Shown: positions 44,585 through 54,407, counted from the first letter of the stretch. The stretch is DNA of 64,000 nt from Xanthomonas hyacinthi (GCF_009769165.1 NZ_CP043476.1:1736001-1800000), one strand, 5' to 3'. The notes: a model not told the origin generated them from the sequence alone. Numbers and translations are program-made.

Positions 44585-45166
44585 ATGCCCCTGACCCTGC
44601 GACATCCCGATCTGCTGTTCATGCTGCTGGGCGTGTGCTGGGGCGGCTACGAGCTGCTGCTCAGCCACCGCCGCCGCGCGGCCGATGGCGGCGCGCGCGA
44701 CCAGGGCACACTGCAGCTGCTGTGGCGCGTGCTGTACGCGGCGGTGGCGGTGGGCGTGCTGCTGGCCTTCGTCGGCGTGTGGCGCTATGCGCCGGCGCTG
44801 CAGGAACCGGCGCGCTGGCTGGGCTGTGCGCTGCTGGCCGGCGGCCTGGCGCTGCGGCTGTGGGCGATCCGGGTGCTGGCGCGCTGGTTCACGGTGGATG
44901 TGACCATCCAGGACGGCCACCGGCTGATCCGCCATGGGCCGTATCGCTACCTGCGCCATCCGTCCTACACCGGCGCGCTGCTGGCGTTCTACGGGCTGGC
45001 GATCGGCCTGGGCGACGTGCTGGCGCTGCTGGCGATCGTGCTGCCGGTGATCTGGGCGTTCCTGCGCCGCATCCGCGTGGAGGAAGCGGCGCTGACCCAG
45101 GCGTTCCCGCGCGAGTACCCGGAGTACGCCGCGCACAGCTGGCGGCTGCTGCCGTTCGTCTGGTGA
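44585..45166 (+). CDS. Isoprenylcysteine carboxyl methyltransferase (ICMT) family membrane protein
   Basis: A 193-residue protein with four to five transmembrane helices. The conserved catalytic region is LIRHGPYRYLRHPSYTGALL followed by the hydrophobic helix and RRIRVEEAALTQAFPREYPEYA, with the EE and Y-x-x-Y pattern of ICMT/PEMT-like SAM-dependent methyltransferases. Bacterial members methylate lipids or small molecules; the substrate is unknown. ATG 44585 lies downstream of GAGGAAACGACG. It is divergent from the histidine kinase. Confidence 0.87.
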   Translation: MPLTLRHPDLLFMLLGVCWGGYELLLSHRRRAADGGARDQGTLQLLWRVLYAAVAVGVLLAFVGVWRYAPALQEPARWLGCALLAGGLALRLWAIRVLARWFTVDVTIQDGHRLIRHGPYRYLRHPSYTGALLAFYGLAIGLGDVLALLAIVLPVIWAFLRRIRVEEAALTQAFPREYPEYAAHSWRLLPFVW

Positions 45167-45174
45167 GGCGACGC

Positions 45175-45450
45175 CGATGCATCCTCGACCCCGACGATGC
45201 GCACGATGCGGTGCGCTTCGGCGCCGACGGCACCGGCGTCTCCAAGATCGCGGGCGCCAGTTCGACCGCGTGCTGTCCAGCGCGCGCGCTGCCGGCGATC
45301 GCCGACGCGGTGCTGCCCGGCCGCGCCTTCGTGTATGCGCTGGCCGCGGCCGACCAGGCCGCGTGGAGAACCTGCCGACCCTGGTCGAAAAGGAGCTGCG
45401 GGTGGCGATGACGCTGACCGGGCGCCGGCGGCTGGATCAAGGCGCCATGC
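45175..45450 (+). pseudogene. lldD: L-lactate dehydrogenase (LldD) C-terminal remnant
   Basis: Text matching the tail of FMN-dependent L-lactate dehydrogenase appears in pieces: ILDPDDAHDAVRFGADG, then ARALPAIADAV joined directly to LPGRAFVYALAAADQA in one frame, and ENLPTLVEKELRVAMTLTG in another. In intact LldD the first blocks bind FMN phosphate and a longer stretch containing the GSGIR-like loop separates IADAV from GRAF. So the copy has an internal deletion, at least two frameshifts and no N-terminus. It adjoins the decayed NHEJ genes. Confidence 0.8.
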
Positions 45451-45502
45451 GTCACCGAGGCCAGAAAAAGCGACCGCAGAACCGCACTCCGCGGCCGCCG
45501 GC

Positions 45503-46317
45503 TCAGCCCCCGGGCAGCCGCTGCTGCAGCGTCTGCATTTCCTTCCACGGATGTTCGCGCAGGCGCGCGGCGCGGCGCAGTGCCTTGGCCAGCGGGAACG
45601 CCTGCGGCGAGGCGATCCGCGCCAGCTCCTCCCAGCGCAGCGGCACCGCCACGGTGGCGTGCGTGCGCGCAGCGACCAAGAACACACGCTGGTATTGCCG
45701 CGGCCGTTGCGCAGCCGGTCGACGAAGATCACCCCATTGCGCTTGGCCTTGCTCATCGTGGCCACGTAGCGCTCCGGCGCCGACGCGGCCAGCGCCTGGG
45801 CGAAGGCTTCGCAGAAATCGCGCGCCTGCTCCCAGTCCGCGTCGGGCACGATCGGCACCACCACGTGCACCCCCTTGCCGCCGGACAGGCGCACGAAGCT
45901 TTCCAGTCCGGTCTCGCGCAGGCGGGTGCGGATCGCGCGCGCGGCGGCCTTGATCCGGGTCCAGCGCACGCCCTCGCCCGGGTCCAGGTCGAACACCAGC
46001 CGGTCCGGATGCTCGGGATCGTCCACGGTGGCGCCCCAGGGATGCAGCTCCAGGGTGTTCATCTGCACCAGTTCCAGCAGGCCGGCGAGATCGTCGATGT
46101 ACAGGGAATCCTCGCTGCCACTCTTCTGTCGCAGCGCGATCGCATGCACGTGCGGGCCGAGTGCGCGATTGTTGTGCTTCTGATCGTAGTGGCGCGAACT
46201 GGCGTGGTGCAGCTGCACCACGAAGATCGGCCGCCGCGACGGCGCCGCGACGCTGTCGTCGGCCGGCTCCGGGGTCGCGTCGAGGCGGCGCTTGCGGGCG
46301 TCCTCGCGCAGCGTCAT
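45503..46317 (-). pseudogene. ligD: DNA ligase D remnant: internal deletion plus frameshift
   Basis: ATG 46317 opens a normal LigD start (phosphoesterase domain MTLREDARKRRLDATPEPAD, then FVVQLHHASSRHYD). The frame then jumps directly to the polymerase domain (QKHNNRALGPHVHAIALRQK, LLELVQMNTLELHPWGATVD, LVFDLDPGEGVRW). Most of the phosphoesterase and all of the ligase domain are absent, roughly 500 residues compared with full-length LigD. After TSVCSWSLRAR at about 45665 the frame is lost; the correct tail (VAVPLRWEELARIASPQAFP) continues in another frame to 45503. Polymerase metal Asp residues (FDLDPG) remain. The product cannot ligate DNA. Confidence 0.88.
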
Positions 46318-46323
46318 CGCGCC

Positions 46324-46797
46324 CTACCCCGCCTTGCGCCGCGCCGGTGGCTTGCGCGCGGCCGCTTGCGCCGGCGTGGCCTTGGCGGCGGATTTCGCGG
46401 CGGGCGTGGCCGACTTCTTCGCCGCCTTCCTGCCCGGCTTCTTCGCGGTCTTGCGCACCGGCATCGACGCCTCCGCTTTCCTGGCCGGGGTGCGGCGCTT
46501 GGCGTCCAGGCTGTTCTGCAGCAGCGACATGAAGTGGCTTTCCGGCGCGGCCGAGGCGAGGTCCTGCTGCGCGACCACCACGGAGTTGCCCTTGCTGTAC
46601 TCGTAGGCTTTGACGATGTCCTGCCACGGCACCTCTTCGCCGGTGTCGGCGTTGACCCGCTCGAAGCGGATCGGACGCTTGTCGCGCGCGTCGAGCATGC
46701 GGAAGTGCAGATCGACGCGGCGTTCGCCGGACATCAGCGCCACCGGCACGTTGAGCAGGCCGAAGGACAGGGTGCCGGTCCAGATCGGGCGCGCCAT
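46324..46797 (-). pseudogene. ku: Ku protein with in-frame deletion of the core
   Basis: ATG 46797, preceded by AAGGAGG, starts a normal bacterial Ku (ARPIWTGTLSFGLLNVPVAL, then YEYSKGNSVVV and DLASAAPESH). The text then joins straight to FMSLLQNSLDAKRRTPARK, which belongs near the C-terminus of Ku, and finishes in a Lys/Ala-rich tail. About 150 residues making the DNA-encircling beta-barrel and dimer arch are missing, while the frame is kept (157 residues in total). It lies 6 bp upstream of ligD as in an NHEJ operon. A stable small basic protein might still be made, but Ku ring formation is not possible. Confidence 0.85.
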
Positions 46798-46923
46798 CAA
46801 TGCGCCTCCTTGCGCCGTGCGGGCGCCGGCAACGGGTCCAGGCGGGCATTGGGGGCGGTCGCTGGGGCGCATGGCGCAGCCTCCGGGCGGCATCGGCGGT
46901 GGATGCGCAGCAGTAGCGCCGGT

Positions 46924-47355
<432 letters not shown>

Positions 47356-47623
47356 GTCCGGCGCGCGCGCAGCGGTTAGCGTTGGAATACCCAGGGCGTG
47401 CGATCGGATCCCCGAGCAGGCCGCGCCGCGCTTGCGCGCGCCTGCGGCAAGCAAGAGAGAGGACGTGTAACGGATGCCCACGCGCCGGCGATGACGTAGC
47501 GCCGGTGGCGCGCAGGAGCGGCCCTGCGGGTTGCCGTGTCCGTGGCACCGCGACGGCCTGCGCACAGGCGGGCGTACGCTCGGCAGCGCAATGTGCGCCT
47601 GGCCAGCGTCAACCGCGACAGTG

Positions 47624-48805
47624 TTACCAGCCGGTCTGCTCGGCCAGCACCACCTGGTTGCCGCCGCCGATGCGCGCGCGCTGCAACAGCGCTTCGGCGC
47701 GTTGCAGCAGCGTGGCGGCGGTGTCGGCGGGCGCGGCGAGCAGCGCGCCGACGCTGACGCCGAGCTGTTCGGAGGCCATGTCGGCATGCGCGATCGCCAT
47801 CAGTTCGACCATGTCGCGCAGCGCCGGCGCCACCTGGCGCAGGTGCGCGCCGCTGGCGTCGTACAGCACCAGCGCGAAGCGGTCGGCGTCGATACGCATG
47901 GTCGCGTCCATCGGCCGCAGCAGGCATTGCAGCACCTCGGCCACGTCCACCACGGCGCGGTCGGCCTGGCGCGGACCGTAGCGCTGCGCGAAAGCGGCAA
48001 ACCCATCCAGTTCGACCAGGATCAACGCCAGTCCGTGCTGCAGGCGCCGGGTTTCGGCCAGCGCCACCGCCAGGTGCTCGTCGAAGCGGCGGCGATCGCC
48101 CAGACCGGTCAGCGCGTCGCGCAAGGCCTCGTCGTCGCGCACCCGGCGCTGCAGGAAGCCTTCGCGGCGCGAATGCTCGCGCAGATAGCCGCCGACCGCG
48201 CCGATCGGCACCGCCGCCCACAGCAGCCATTGCAGCCGCAGGTAGCCGGCCTGCGCGCTGCCGTCCAGCAGTAGGTGCGCAGCCGCGGCGCTGATCGCGC
48301 ACAGGGTCAGCGCCACCGCCACGCTCTGCCACAGCGCCAGGCCCAGCGGAAAGAAGCCGGCGACGATCACCAAGGTCATCACCGCCGCGGCATAGCGCAG
48401 TTCCTGCGGCGGATAGCCGATGCTCGACAGCACCAGCCCGGTGCCGCCGACCAACAGCAGCAGCGCCGCGCGGCCCGGTCCGTGCGCATACGCGCGGTGG
48501 ATCGCCACCGCCACCCACAACAGCGCCAGCAACGTGGCCGCGCGCACCGCCACCGCATAGCCGACCAGTGCGGTGTTCCCCGACCAGCCGAAATGCCACG
48601 CATCCCACGCCAGCAGCAGCAGCGCGATCAGCACCCCGAGCGAGGCCGCCACGCGCTGCGCGAAACCCATGGTCGAGGCGGTGTAGCGGCGATAGGCCAG
48701 CTCCAGCGGCGGATCGAAGCGCAGGGCGGCAAAGCCGTTATGCAGCTGCCTGGCGTAGTCCTCGCCGGACGCAGCGTTGGGCGGTCCTTCGTAGCGTTGG
48801 TGCAT
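47624..48805 (-). CDS. Membrane GGDEF-domain protein with degenerate active site
   Basis: A 393-residue protein from ATG 48805. Residues 60-215 have about six transmembrane helices. The C-terminal domain is GGDEF-type: DALTGLGDRRRFDEHLAVAL, then LILVELDGFAAFAQRYG. However, the signature GG(D/E)EF is replaced by IDADRF (MRIDADRFALVLYD), so c-di-GMP synthesis is unlikely. The metal Asp in FKxxND is also altered (VELDGFAAF). It may bind GTP or c-di-GMP as a sensor or have another role. ATG 48853 is an alternative start but lies before Cys-rich text. Confidence 0.87.
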   Translation of the reverse strand: MHQRYEGPPNAASGEDYARQLHNGFAALRFDPPLELAYRRYTASTMGFAQRVAASLGVLIALLLLAWDAWHFGWSGNTALVGYAVAVRAATLLALLWVAVAIHRAYAHGPGRAALLLLVGGTGLVLSSIGYPPQELRYAAAVMTLVIVAGFFPLGLALWQSVAVALTLCAISAAAAHLLLDGSAQAGYLRLQWLLWAAVPIGAVGGYLREHSRREGFLQRRVRDDEALRDALTGLGDRRRFDEHLAVALAETRRLQHGLALILVELDGFAAFAQRYGPRQADRAVVDVAEVLQCLLRPMDATMRIDADRFALVLYDASGAHLRQVAPALRDMVELMAIAHADMASEQLGVSVGALLAAPADTAATLLQRAEALLQRARIGGGNQVVLAEQTGW

Positions 48806-49069
48806 GCAATCCCCTGTACACGGCAGCGTGGAACAGAACGCGGTGGCGGTCACGCGCAGTCTCTCCGTAACAGAAAATCGACGGAAGCATGGCGACGGCT
48901 ATGCCTGGCTGCCGGACCCGGCAGTGCTGGGCGCGGACTGTAGCAGAGCGTGAAGATGGCGGCTATGGGAATTGCGGGGTGGCAGGCGGCGGCAGATCCT
49001 GGCCGCAACCAGCTGTTGTGGGATCGCGCGGCTGACAGCCGCCTAGGGCGGAAGCTCAGCGCGAGGCGA

Positions 49070-51466
49070 TCAATGCCAGTGCAGATCCACCGATACGCCG
49101 ACGATGCGCGGTTCGTTGTACACCGCCGCCATGTAGTTCTCGATCACGCCCTTGAGGTTCTTCTCGTTGGTGATGTTGCGCGCGAACGCCGCCACCTCCC
49201 ACGCGCCGTAGTCGCCGCTGTAGCCCAGCTTCAGCCCGCCTTCGAAGCTGCCCTTGGAATTGAACTCCACCGAGTCGTACAGCACGAAGCTGGTCTTGCC
49301 CTGCTTGTTCCAGTCGGCGGCGACGAAGAACGCGGCGCCGTTGGCGACCGGGATGTCGTAGCGCGCGGCCAGGTTGACGTTGTAGGTGGGCGCGTTCGGC
49401 AGCGGATTGCCGTCGATCTGGGCGAAGGTGTTGGCGCCGACCTTGATCGTCGGGTCTTCCACCGTGCACACCACCACGCCGTTCAGCGCGCACACCTGCG
49501 CGTACACGCGCTTGTCCTGGATCTCGCTGTGCAGCAGGCTCAGGCCGGCGCTCAACGACAGGTTCGGGATCGGGCGCCAGTCCAGGTCCGCTTCCAGGCC
49601 GTAGGCCTTGGCCTTGTCCGCATTGAACAGCACGCCGTTGCCGTTGGAGTCGTTGCCGTTGAGCTGGATGTCGTCGACCGTGTAGGTGAAGCCGGTGACG
49701 TTCAGGCGCAGCCGGTTGTCGAACAGGCTGCTCTTGATGCCCGCTTCCCACGACAGGATCGTCTCCGAATCGGCGGTGGTGAAGTCGGAGTTGAACACCG
49801 CCGAGCGGCCCTGGATGGTCGGGCCGCGGAAGCCGCGGGCGACCTTCGCATACACGCTGACGTTGTCGTCGATCGCGTACATCGCGCTGACGTCCCAGCT
49901 CGGCTGCGTATCGGCCATGCGCACGTCGCGGCGGCCGCGGTAGGTGACCACACCGGCCGCGGTGTCGGCGGTCTTGAGCAGCTTGGTTTCCTTGCTGTCG
50001 CGGGTCTGGCGCACGCCGGCGGTCAGGGTCAGCGCGTCGGTGGCCTTGTAGGTCAGCTGGCCGAAACCGGCCCACGAGGTGTTGCTGTTGCGCAGGCGCA
50101 CCCAGTTGTTCGGGTTGCGCGCGGCGGTCTGCAGGAAGTAGGCGCGCTGGTAGAAATCGGTGGTGTCCTTGCCGTCGAAGTAGAACGCGCCGGCCTGCCA
50201 CTGCAGCGCCGCGTCGCCTTCGCTGGCCAGGCGCAGCTCCTGCGTGTACTGGTCCAGGTCGCGCACCTGGCCCATCGACTGGCCGTAGCCGTTGGCCACG
50301 CCGTTGACCGGATAGTTCGCCGCCGCGCCGCCGTCGGTATCGCCGCGGCTGTCGCCGGAGGTGGTCTCGTAGGCGCTGATCGAGGTCAGCGACACGCCGC
50401 CGAAGTCGTACACCGCCTTGAGCGAGCCGCCATGGGTCTTGTACGCCTGCGGGTTGTCGTGCGCCTCGTCGTAGGCGACCCGGTCGCGCGGCACGTCGAC
50501 CTTGTCCGAGCCCTTGGTGATCGCATTGCGCAGGAACAGCGTGGAGGTGCCGTCGTAGTCGCGGGTATGCGCCGAGGCCAGCAGCGAGAAGGTCTCGCTC
50601 GGCTTGAGCAGCAGCTGCAGGCGCGCGTTGCGGTCGTCGTAGCCACCCATCGCGCCCTTCTTCGGCGTCGCCGTGCCATCGGCGCTGGGGCCGCTGTAGG
50701 TGTTGTCCACCCAATCGTCGCGGTGCTGGTACAGCGCCGACACGCGGAACGACAGCACGTCGTTGATCGGCCCGCCAAAACCGCCGTCGAGCGAGGTGGT
50801 GCCATAGCTGCCGTAGCTGGCGCTGAGCCGGCCGCTGTAGTCGGCGCTGGGCTTGATGCTGTCGAACTTGACGATGCCAGCAGTGGTGTTACGGCCGAAC
50901 AGCGAGCCCTGCGGGCCGCGCAGCACTTCCACCTGGTCCAGGTCGTAGACCGGATTGGACTTCAGCACCACGTGCTCCAGCACCACGTCGTCCTGGATGA
51001 TCGACACCGGCTGCGAGGCGCCGAGATAGAAATCGATATTGCCCAGGCCGCGGATGTAGAAGCGCGGGAAGATGCGCCCGGTGGTGGTCTCGGCATAGAA
51101 GCTGGGCACGCGGCCGGACAGCGCCAGCAGCGTGTCGTCGCCGCCGGCGGTGTAGTTGCGCATCGCATCGCCCTGCACCACGCCCACCGACACCGGCACG
51201 TCCTGCAGGTTCTGCTCGCGGTGCTCGGCGGTGACGGTGATGGTGTCCAGCGAGGTCGCCGCATCGCCAGTGGCGGCGCTGCGTGCGGCCTGTGGTGCGA
51301 TAGCGGCCAGCGTCGGCGCAGCATCCTGCGCGACGGCCGCGGTCGCGATCGATGCGAGCAACAGCCCGACGCAGGCCTGCGCCAGCCGGTGACGGACCGG
51401 GGCGCCAGGCAGGCGCGACGAACGCGCGGCCGGGCGGCACGCGGAAAGATGGGGATGCAGCAACAT
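49070..51466 (-). CDS. TonB-dependent receptor
   Basis: A 798-residue receptor. ATG 51466 has AAAGGA upstream; an extended leader with twin hydrophobic and Arg-rich parts ends ASIATAAVAQD. TonB box SLDTITVTAEHREQNLQDVP, then the plug (FPRFYIRGLGNIDFYLG, DQVEVLRGPQGSLFGRNTTA) and a barrel with VSVYAKVARGFRGPTIQGRS in the middle and a terminal VSVDLHWH. The REQNLQDVPVSV/RGPQGTLFGRN style marks the group common in sphingomonads and xanthomonads for siderophores, vitamins or plant compounds. Its last residue is His rather than Phe. Ligand unknown. Confidence 0.92.
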   Translation of the reverse strand: MLLHPHLSACRPAARSSRLPGAPVRHRLAQACVGLLLASIATAAVAQDAAPTLAAIAPQAARSAATGDAATSLDTITVTAEHREQNLQDVPVSVGVVQGDAMRNYTAGGDDTLLALSGRVPSFYAETTTGRIFPRFYIRGLGNIDFYLGASQPVSIIQDDVVLEHVVLKSNPVYDLDQVEVLRGPQGSLFGRNTTAGIVKFDSIKPSADYSGRLSASYGSYGTTSLDGGFGGPINDVLSFRVSALYQHRDDWVDNTYSGPSADGTATPKKGAMGGYDDRNARLQLLLKPSETFSLLASAHTRDYDGTSTLFLRNAITKGSDKVDVPRDRVAYDEAHDNPQAYKTHGGSLKAVYDFGGVSLTSISAYETTSGDSRGDTDGGAAANYPVNGVANGYGQSMGQVRDLDQYTQELRLASEGDAALQWQAGAFYFDGKDTTDFYQRAYFLQTAARNPNNWVRLRNSNTSWAGFGQLTYKATDALTLTAGVRQTRDSKETKLLKTADTAAGVVTYRGRRDVRMADTQPSWDVSAMYAIDDNVSVYAKVARGFRGPTIQGRSAVFNSDFTTADSETILSWEAGIKSSLFDNRLRLNVTGFTYTVDDIQLNGNDSNGNGVLFNADKAKAYGLEADLDWRPIPNLSLSAGLSLLHSEIQDKRVYAQVCALNGVVVCTVEDPTIKVGANTFAQIDGNPLPNAPTYNVNLAARYDIPVANGAAFFVAADWNKQGKTSFVLYDSVEFNSKGSFEGGLKLGYSGDYGAWEVAAFARNITNEKNLKGVIENYMAAVYNEPRIVGVSVDLHWH

Positions 51467-51677
51467 GGCGATTCCTTTGGGCGCGGGATGACGATTCCGT
51501 TCGGCTTGCGCAGCAGCCCGCGACGGCGCGCCAGATGATGGCGTAGCGCGGCACGATATGTCATCCGTGTTGCAAGCCCGTGGCATCGCCGGCATGCGCG
51601 TGATGGCATGCACTGGACGCTCGATGTGCGCCTGCGGGTGCGCTTGTGCTTGCGGCCTCGGCGCGTGCAGCGCCGCG

Positions 51678-52088
51678 TCAGTCGCTATCGATACCGACCA
51701 CCGTCAACAGCAGGCCGGGGGAACCCTCGCCCCCTGCCACCTCGGACAGCATGCCGGTGACCCGCACGATCTGCCCGGCGCCTTCTTCTTCCAGGTGCGC
51801 CGCCTGCTCCTTGCTCAGCGCCAGGCGTAGGCGGCGCATCTCCTCATGACGCGGCGCCTGTGCGGCAGGCGACGCCGCCACGCACACCGGCGTCGGCAGC
51901 AGCAGCACCTCACTGGCGCCTTCGACCGCCGCAACGGCGCCGGCCGGCGCCGCCCTCGCGTGCCGCTCCAGCTTGCCGGACAGCGTGACCTTGATCGGGC
52001 CATAGGGCAGGCAATGCTGCTGCGCCTGCGCCAACGGCGCCGCGCCGAGTAACAGGCAGGCAAGCAAGAACACGGTGCGCAGCGACAT
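51678..52088 (-). CDS. Small periplasmic protein, DUF4431-like
   Basis: A 136-residue protein from ATG 52088 with GGAG upstream. A signal peptide ends LAQAQQ. The mature part starts HCLPYGPIKVTLSGKLERH, has LLLPTPVCVAAS, and ends beta-rich IVRVTGMLSEVAGGEGSP. The C-Y-P...V-L-G-L pattern with a later Cys in P-x-C resembles the DUF4431 family, with a probable disulfide. Function unknown. Confidence 0.72.
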   Translation of the reverse strand: MSLRTVFLLACLLLGAAPLAQAQQHCLPYGPIKVTLSGKLERHARAAPAGAVAAVEGASEVLLLPTPVCVAASPAAQAPRHEEMRRLRLALSKEQAAHLEEEGAGQIVRVTGMLSEVAGGEGSPGLLLTVVGIDSD

Positions 52089-52185
52089 TCGGTTTCTCCA
52101 TGGACGGCAGAGGCGGGCCAGGATACGGGAGCTGCATGACCGCTGCGCGTTGCCGGGAAGCGATGGCATCACGCGCCACGGCGCC

Positions 52186-52480
52186 TCAGCGCATGCCGAT
52201 GGATGGCCGCGATGCCCGCCTGCATCCGCGGGCAATGCTCACGGTCGCGTCGGCGTGCAGGTAGACCTCCACGCACTTGATCCAGCGCCACACCCGTCCG
52301 ATGAACGCGTTGTCGCGCCAGCAGCCCTTGCCGTCCATCGAGAGGCGGATGGCGTGGCCATGCAGCCGCACCTCGTCCAGGTGAAACAATTGCACGAAGA
52401 TCGAGCCGCCATCGGCATGGACGGCCTGGGTCACCTTCAGGAATCCGGCTTCCGCACCCGGTGCATCGCACGAGTACCGA
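52186..52480 (-). pseudogene. Chimera of Old Yellow Enzyme remnant and IS3-type transposase remnant
   Basis: One short frame joins two unrelated fragments. The upstream part (about 52480-52358) reads GFLKVTQAVHADGGSIFVQL, the FMN-barrel beginning of an OYE like the gene next door (TDAVHEASGSIFAQLWHVGR). The downstream part (about 52357-52200) reads RLSMDGKGCWRDNAFIGRVW and KCVEVYLHADATVSIARG, the C-terminal integrase core of IS3-family transposases (SMDGKGAWRDNVFVERLW in usual form). It marks an insertion/deletion scar at the left edge of the transferred region. Confidence 0.75.
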
Positions 52481-52573
52481 CGGCGCAGCGCCCTGCTGAT
52501 GTATCGCCGATCTTCTTTCGGCCTGGAGTGTCACTCAATATGTTCACACCCAGTTCTCCTGACGCTTGGCCGG

Positions 52574-53683
52574 CTAATCCAATGGAACGGCATAGACGGG
52601 ATAATCCGTATAGCCCTGTTCGCCGCCATCGTAATAGGTCGCCGGATCAGGCGTGGCCGGAGGCAGATCGCGCTGGAACCGATCGACTAAATCGGGATTG
52701 GCGATGAATGGCTGGCCGAAAGCGGCCAGATCGATCAAACCTGCATCGATTAGTCGGATCGCGCTTTCACGGGTCAGGCCGCCAGCGAGAATCACCGTAC
52801 CGCGATATGCGGCCTTGAACTGCTTGAGAAAGCTGACGCCGAGTACGGATTCGCCCCGCACCCGGTTGTCTACCAGATGAACGTAAGCCAAGCCACGTTT
52901 GCCCAATTCGGCCGCCAGGTAGAGATAGGTCGCCTCGTTGTCCTGGTAATCCGGCACGAACAACTGGCTCCTGGGTGATAGACGAATGCCGACCTTCTCC
53001 GCGCCAATCCCGGCAGCCACATTGTCCACCGTTTCCAGGATGAGGCGAGCGCGGTTTTCTATCGTCCCTCCATAGCGATCCTCGTGGCCGTTGAGATCAG
53101 CATTGAGAAACTGCTCCAGCAGGTAGCCATTGGCGGCATGGATTTCGACACCGTCAAAGCCCGCGTTGATGGCGTTGTAGGCCGCGCTGACGAAATCCGT
53201 CTCGATGGCGGGAATCTCGTCGCTGGACAGTGCACGTGGAGGGGTCGGATCGGCCGGCCCACGGCCGCCGTCAGGAAAGTCGATGAAGACACGGTTGCCC
53301 GGGATGCGCTCCACCGATTGATCGCTCGGCCCCACCGGCGCGCCGCCACCAGGTTGAAGCGAGGCATGCGACATCCGCCCGACATGCCAAAGCTGGGCGA
53401 AGATGCTACCGCTCGCCTCATGCACGGCATCCGTCACAAGATTCCAACCTGCGATCTGCGCATCGGAATAGAGTGCCGGAACGGCGGCATAGCCTTGTCC
53501 CTGTGGAGAAACGGGCGTGCCCTCGGTAATGATGAGGCCCGCACTGGCACGCTGTTGGTAGTAGCGCGCATTGAGCATGTTCGCTACAAAGCCCTCGCTC
53601 CTCGAACGGGTCATGGGTGCCATCACGATACGGTTGCGTAACGTGCGGCCAGGCAAGTCGTAACTGGCGAATAGTTGGCTCAT
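52574..53683 (-). CDS. Old Yellow Enzyme family alkene reductase (NemA-like)
   Basis: A 369-residue flavoenzyme using FMN and NAD(P)H to reduce activated C=C bonds or nitro compounds. Start block LFASYDLPGRTLRNRIVMAP and MTRSR are diagnostic; LIITEGTPVSPQGQGY, AQLWHVGRMSH and FDGVEIHAANGYLLEQFLNA follow, with the His-Ala-Asn active-site motif at HAANGYL. RYGGTIENRARLILE and the phosphate-binding ILAGGLTRESA are present. Length is normal. Codon choice and GC are more moderate than in the core genes, so it is probably acquired with the neighbouring transporters. Confidence 0.93.
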   Translation of the reverse strand: MSQLFASYDLPGRTLRNRIVMAPMTRSRSEGFVANMLNARYYQQRASAGLIITEGTPVSPQGQGYAAVPALYSDAQIAGWNLVTDAVHEASGSIFAQLWHVGRMSHASLQPGGGAPVGPSDQSVERIPGNRVFIDFPDGGRGPADPTPPRALSSDEIPAIETDFVSAAYNAINAGFDGVEIHAANGYLLEQFLNADLNGHEDRYGGTIENRARLILETVDNVAAGIGAEKVGIRLSPRSQLFVPDYQDNEATYLYLAAELGKRGLAYVHLVDNRVRGESVLGVSFLKQFKAAYRGTVILAGGLTRESAIRLIDAGLIDLAAFGQPFIANPDLVDRFQRDLPPATPDPATYYDGGEQGYTDYPVYAVPLD

Positions 53684-53749
53684 GTGATGATTTCCATGAT
53701 GGTGTTCCTGGATGGGTTCCGGAAGACGTCGCTCGTCCAGGTAGGGGCA

Positions 53750-54407
53750 TCAAGTATTCTGCGCGGGCGCTAAGGCCTGGCGTATTCCGTCCTCAAAGAC
53801 CTCCTGCGCCTGTGCACCGCTGATGGTATGGCGGTCGTTGAAAACGATCGCCGGTACCCCCCGGCAGCCCCTGACGCTGCCAGAACTGTTCTGCCTGCCG
53901 AGTTTCCTCGGCATAGGCGTCGGTTGCCAAAATGCGCCGCGCCTCCACTTCATCAAGCCCCACGGCGGTAGCCAGATCCATTAACAATTCTTGGTCGTCA
54001 GGAGCGCGGGCTTCGCTGAAATACGCATGGAATAAGGCTTTTTTCAGAGCTTGCTGTTGGCCTTGCAGTCCCGCCCAATGCAACAGGCGATGGGCGTCAA
54101 AGGTGTTATAAATGCGGCTGTGTTCATCCAATTTGAAGGTGAACCCAACTTGATCGCCAAGCTTTTTCGTCAAATCGAAATGCTGTCGTACGCGCTTCGG
54201 GTTCAATCCGTATTTTTGTCCCATGTGCTCCATCAAGTTCTGTCCACCCGGCGGCATCTGCGGGTTCAACTCGAACGGATGGAAGCGCATGTCGTTGACT
54301 TTCGTCACATTGGCTTGCTCAAGCGCCCGCTCCAATGTCCGCAAAGCAATGGCGCACCAGGTACAGGAAATGTCAGAAACAAAATCTATCCTCAACGAGG
54401 CGATCAT
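53750..54407 (-). pseudogene. DsbA/FrnE-like oxidoreductase, frameshifted near the end
   Basis: ATG 54407 starts MIASLRIDFVSDISCTWC, with a CTWC redox motif at Cys15-Cys18, then a FrnE-type helical insert (RFHPFELNPQMPPGGQNLME, TFDAHRLLHWAGLQGQQQAL). After FWQRQGLPG the frame is lost in a run of six G (53856-53861 as C). With one G less it continues VPAIVFNDRHTISGAQAQEV and ends at 53750, restoring the cis-Pro strand and final helix of the thioredoxin fold. So either a mutation or a base error. The start overlaps the stop of the MFS gene by 4 bp. Confidence 0.82.
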
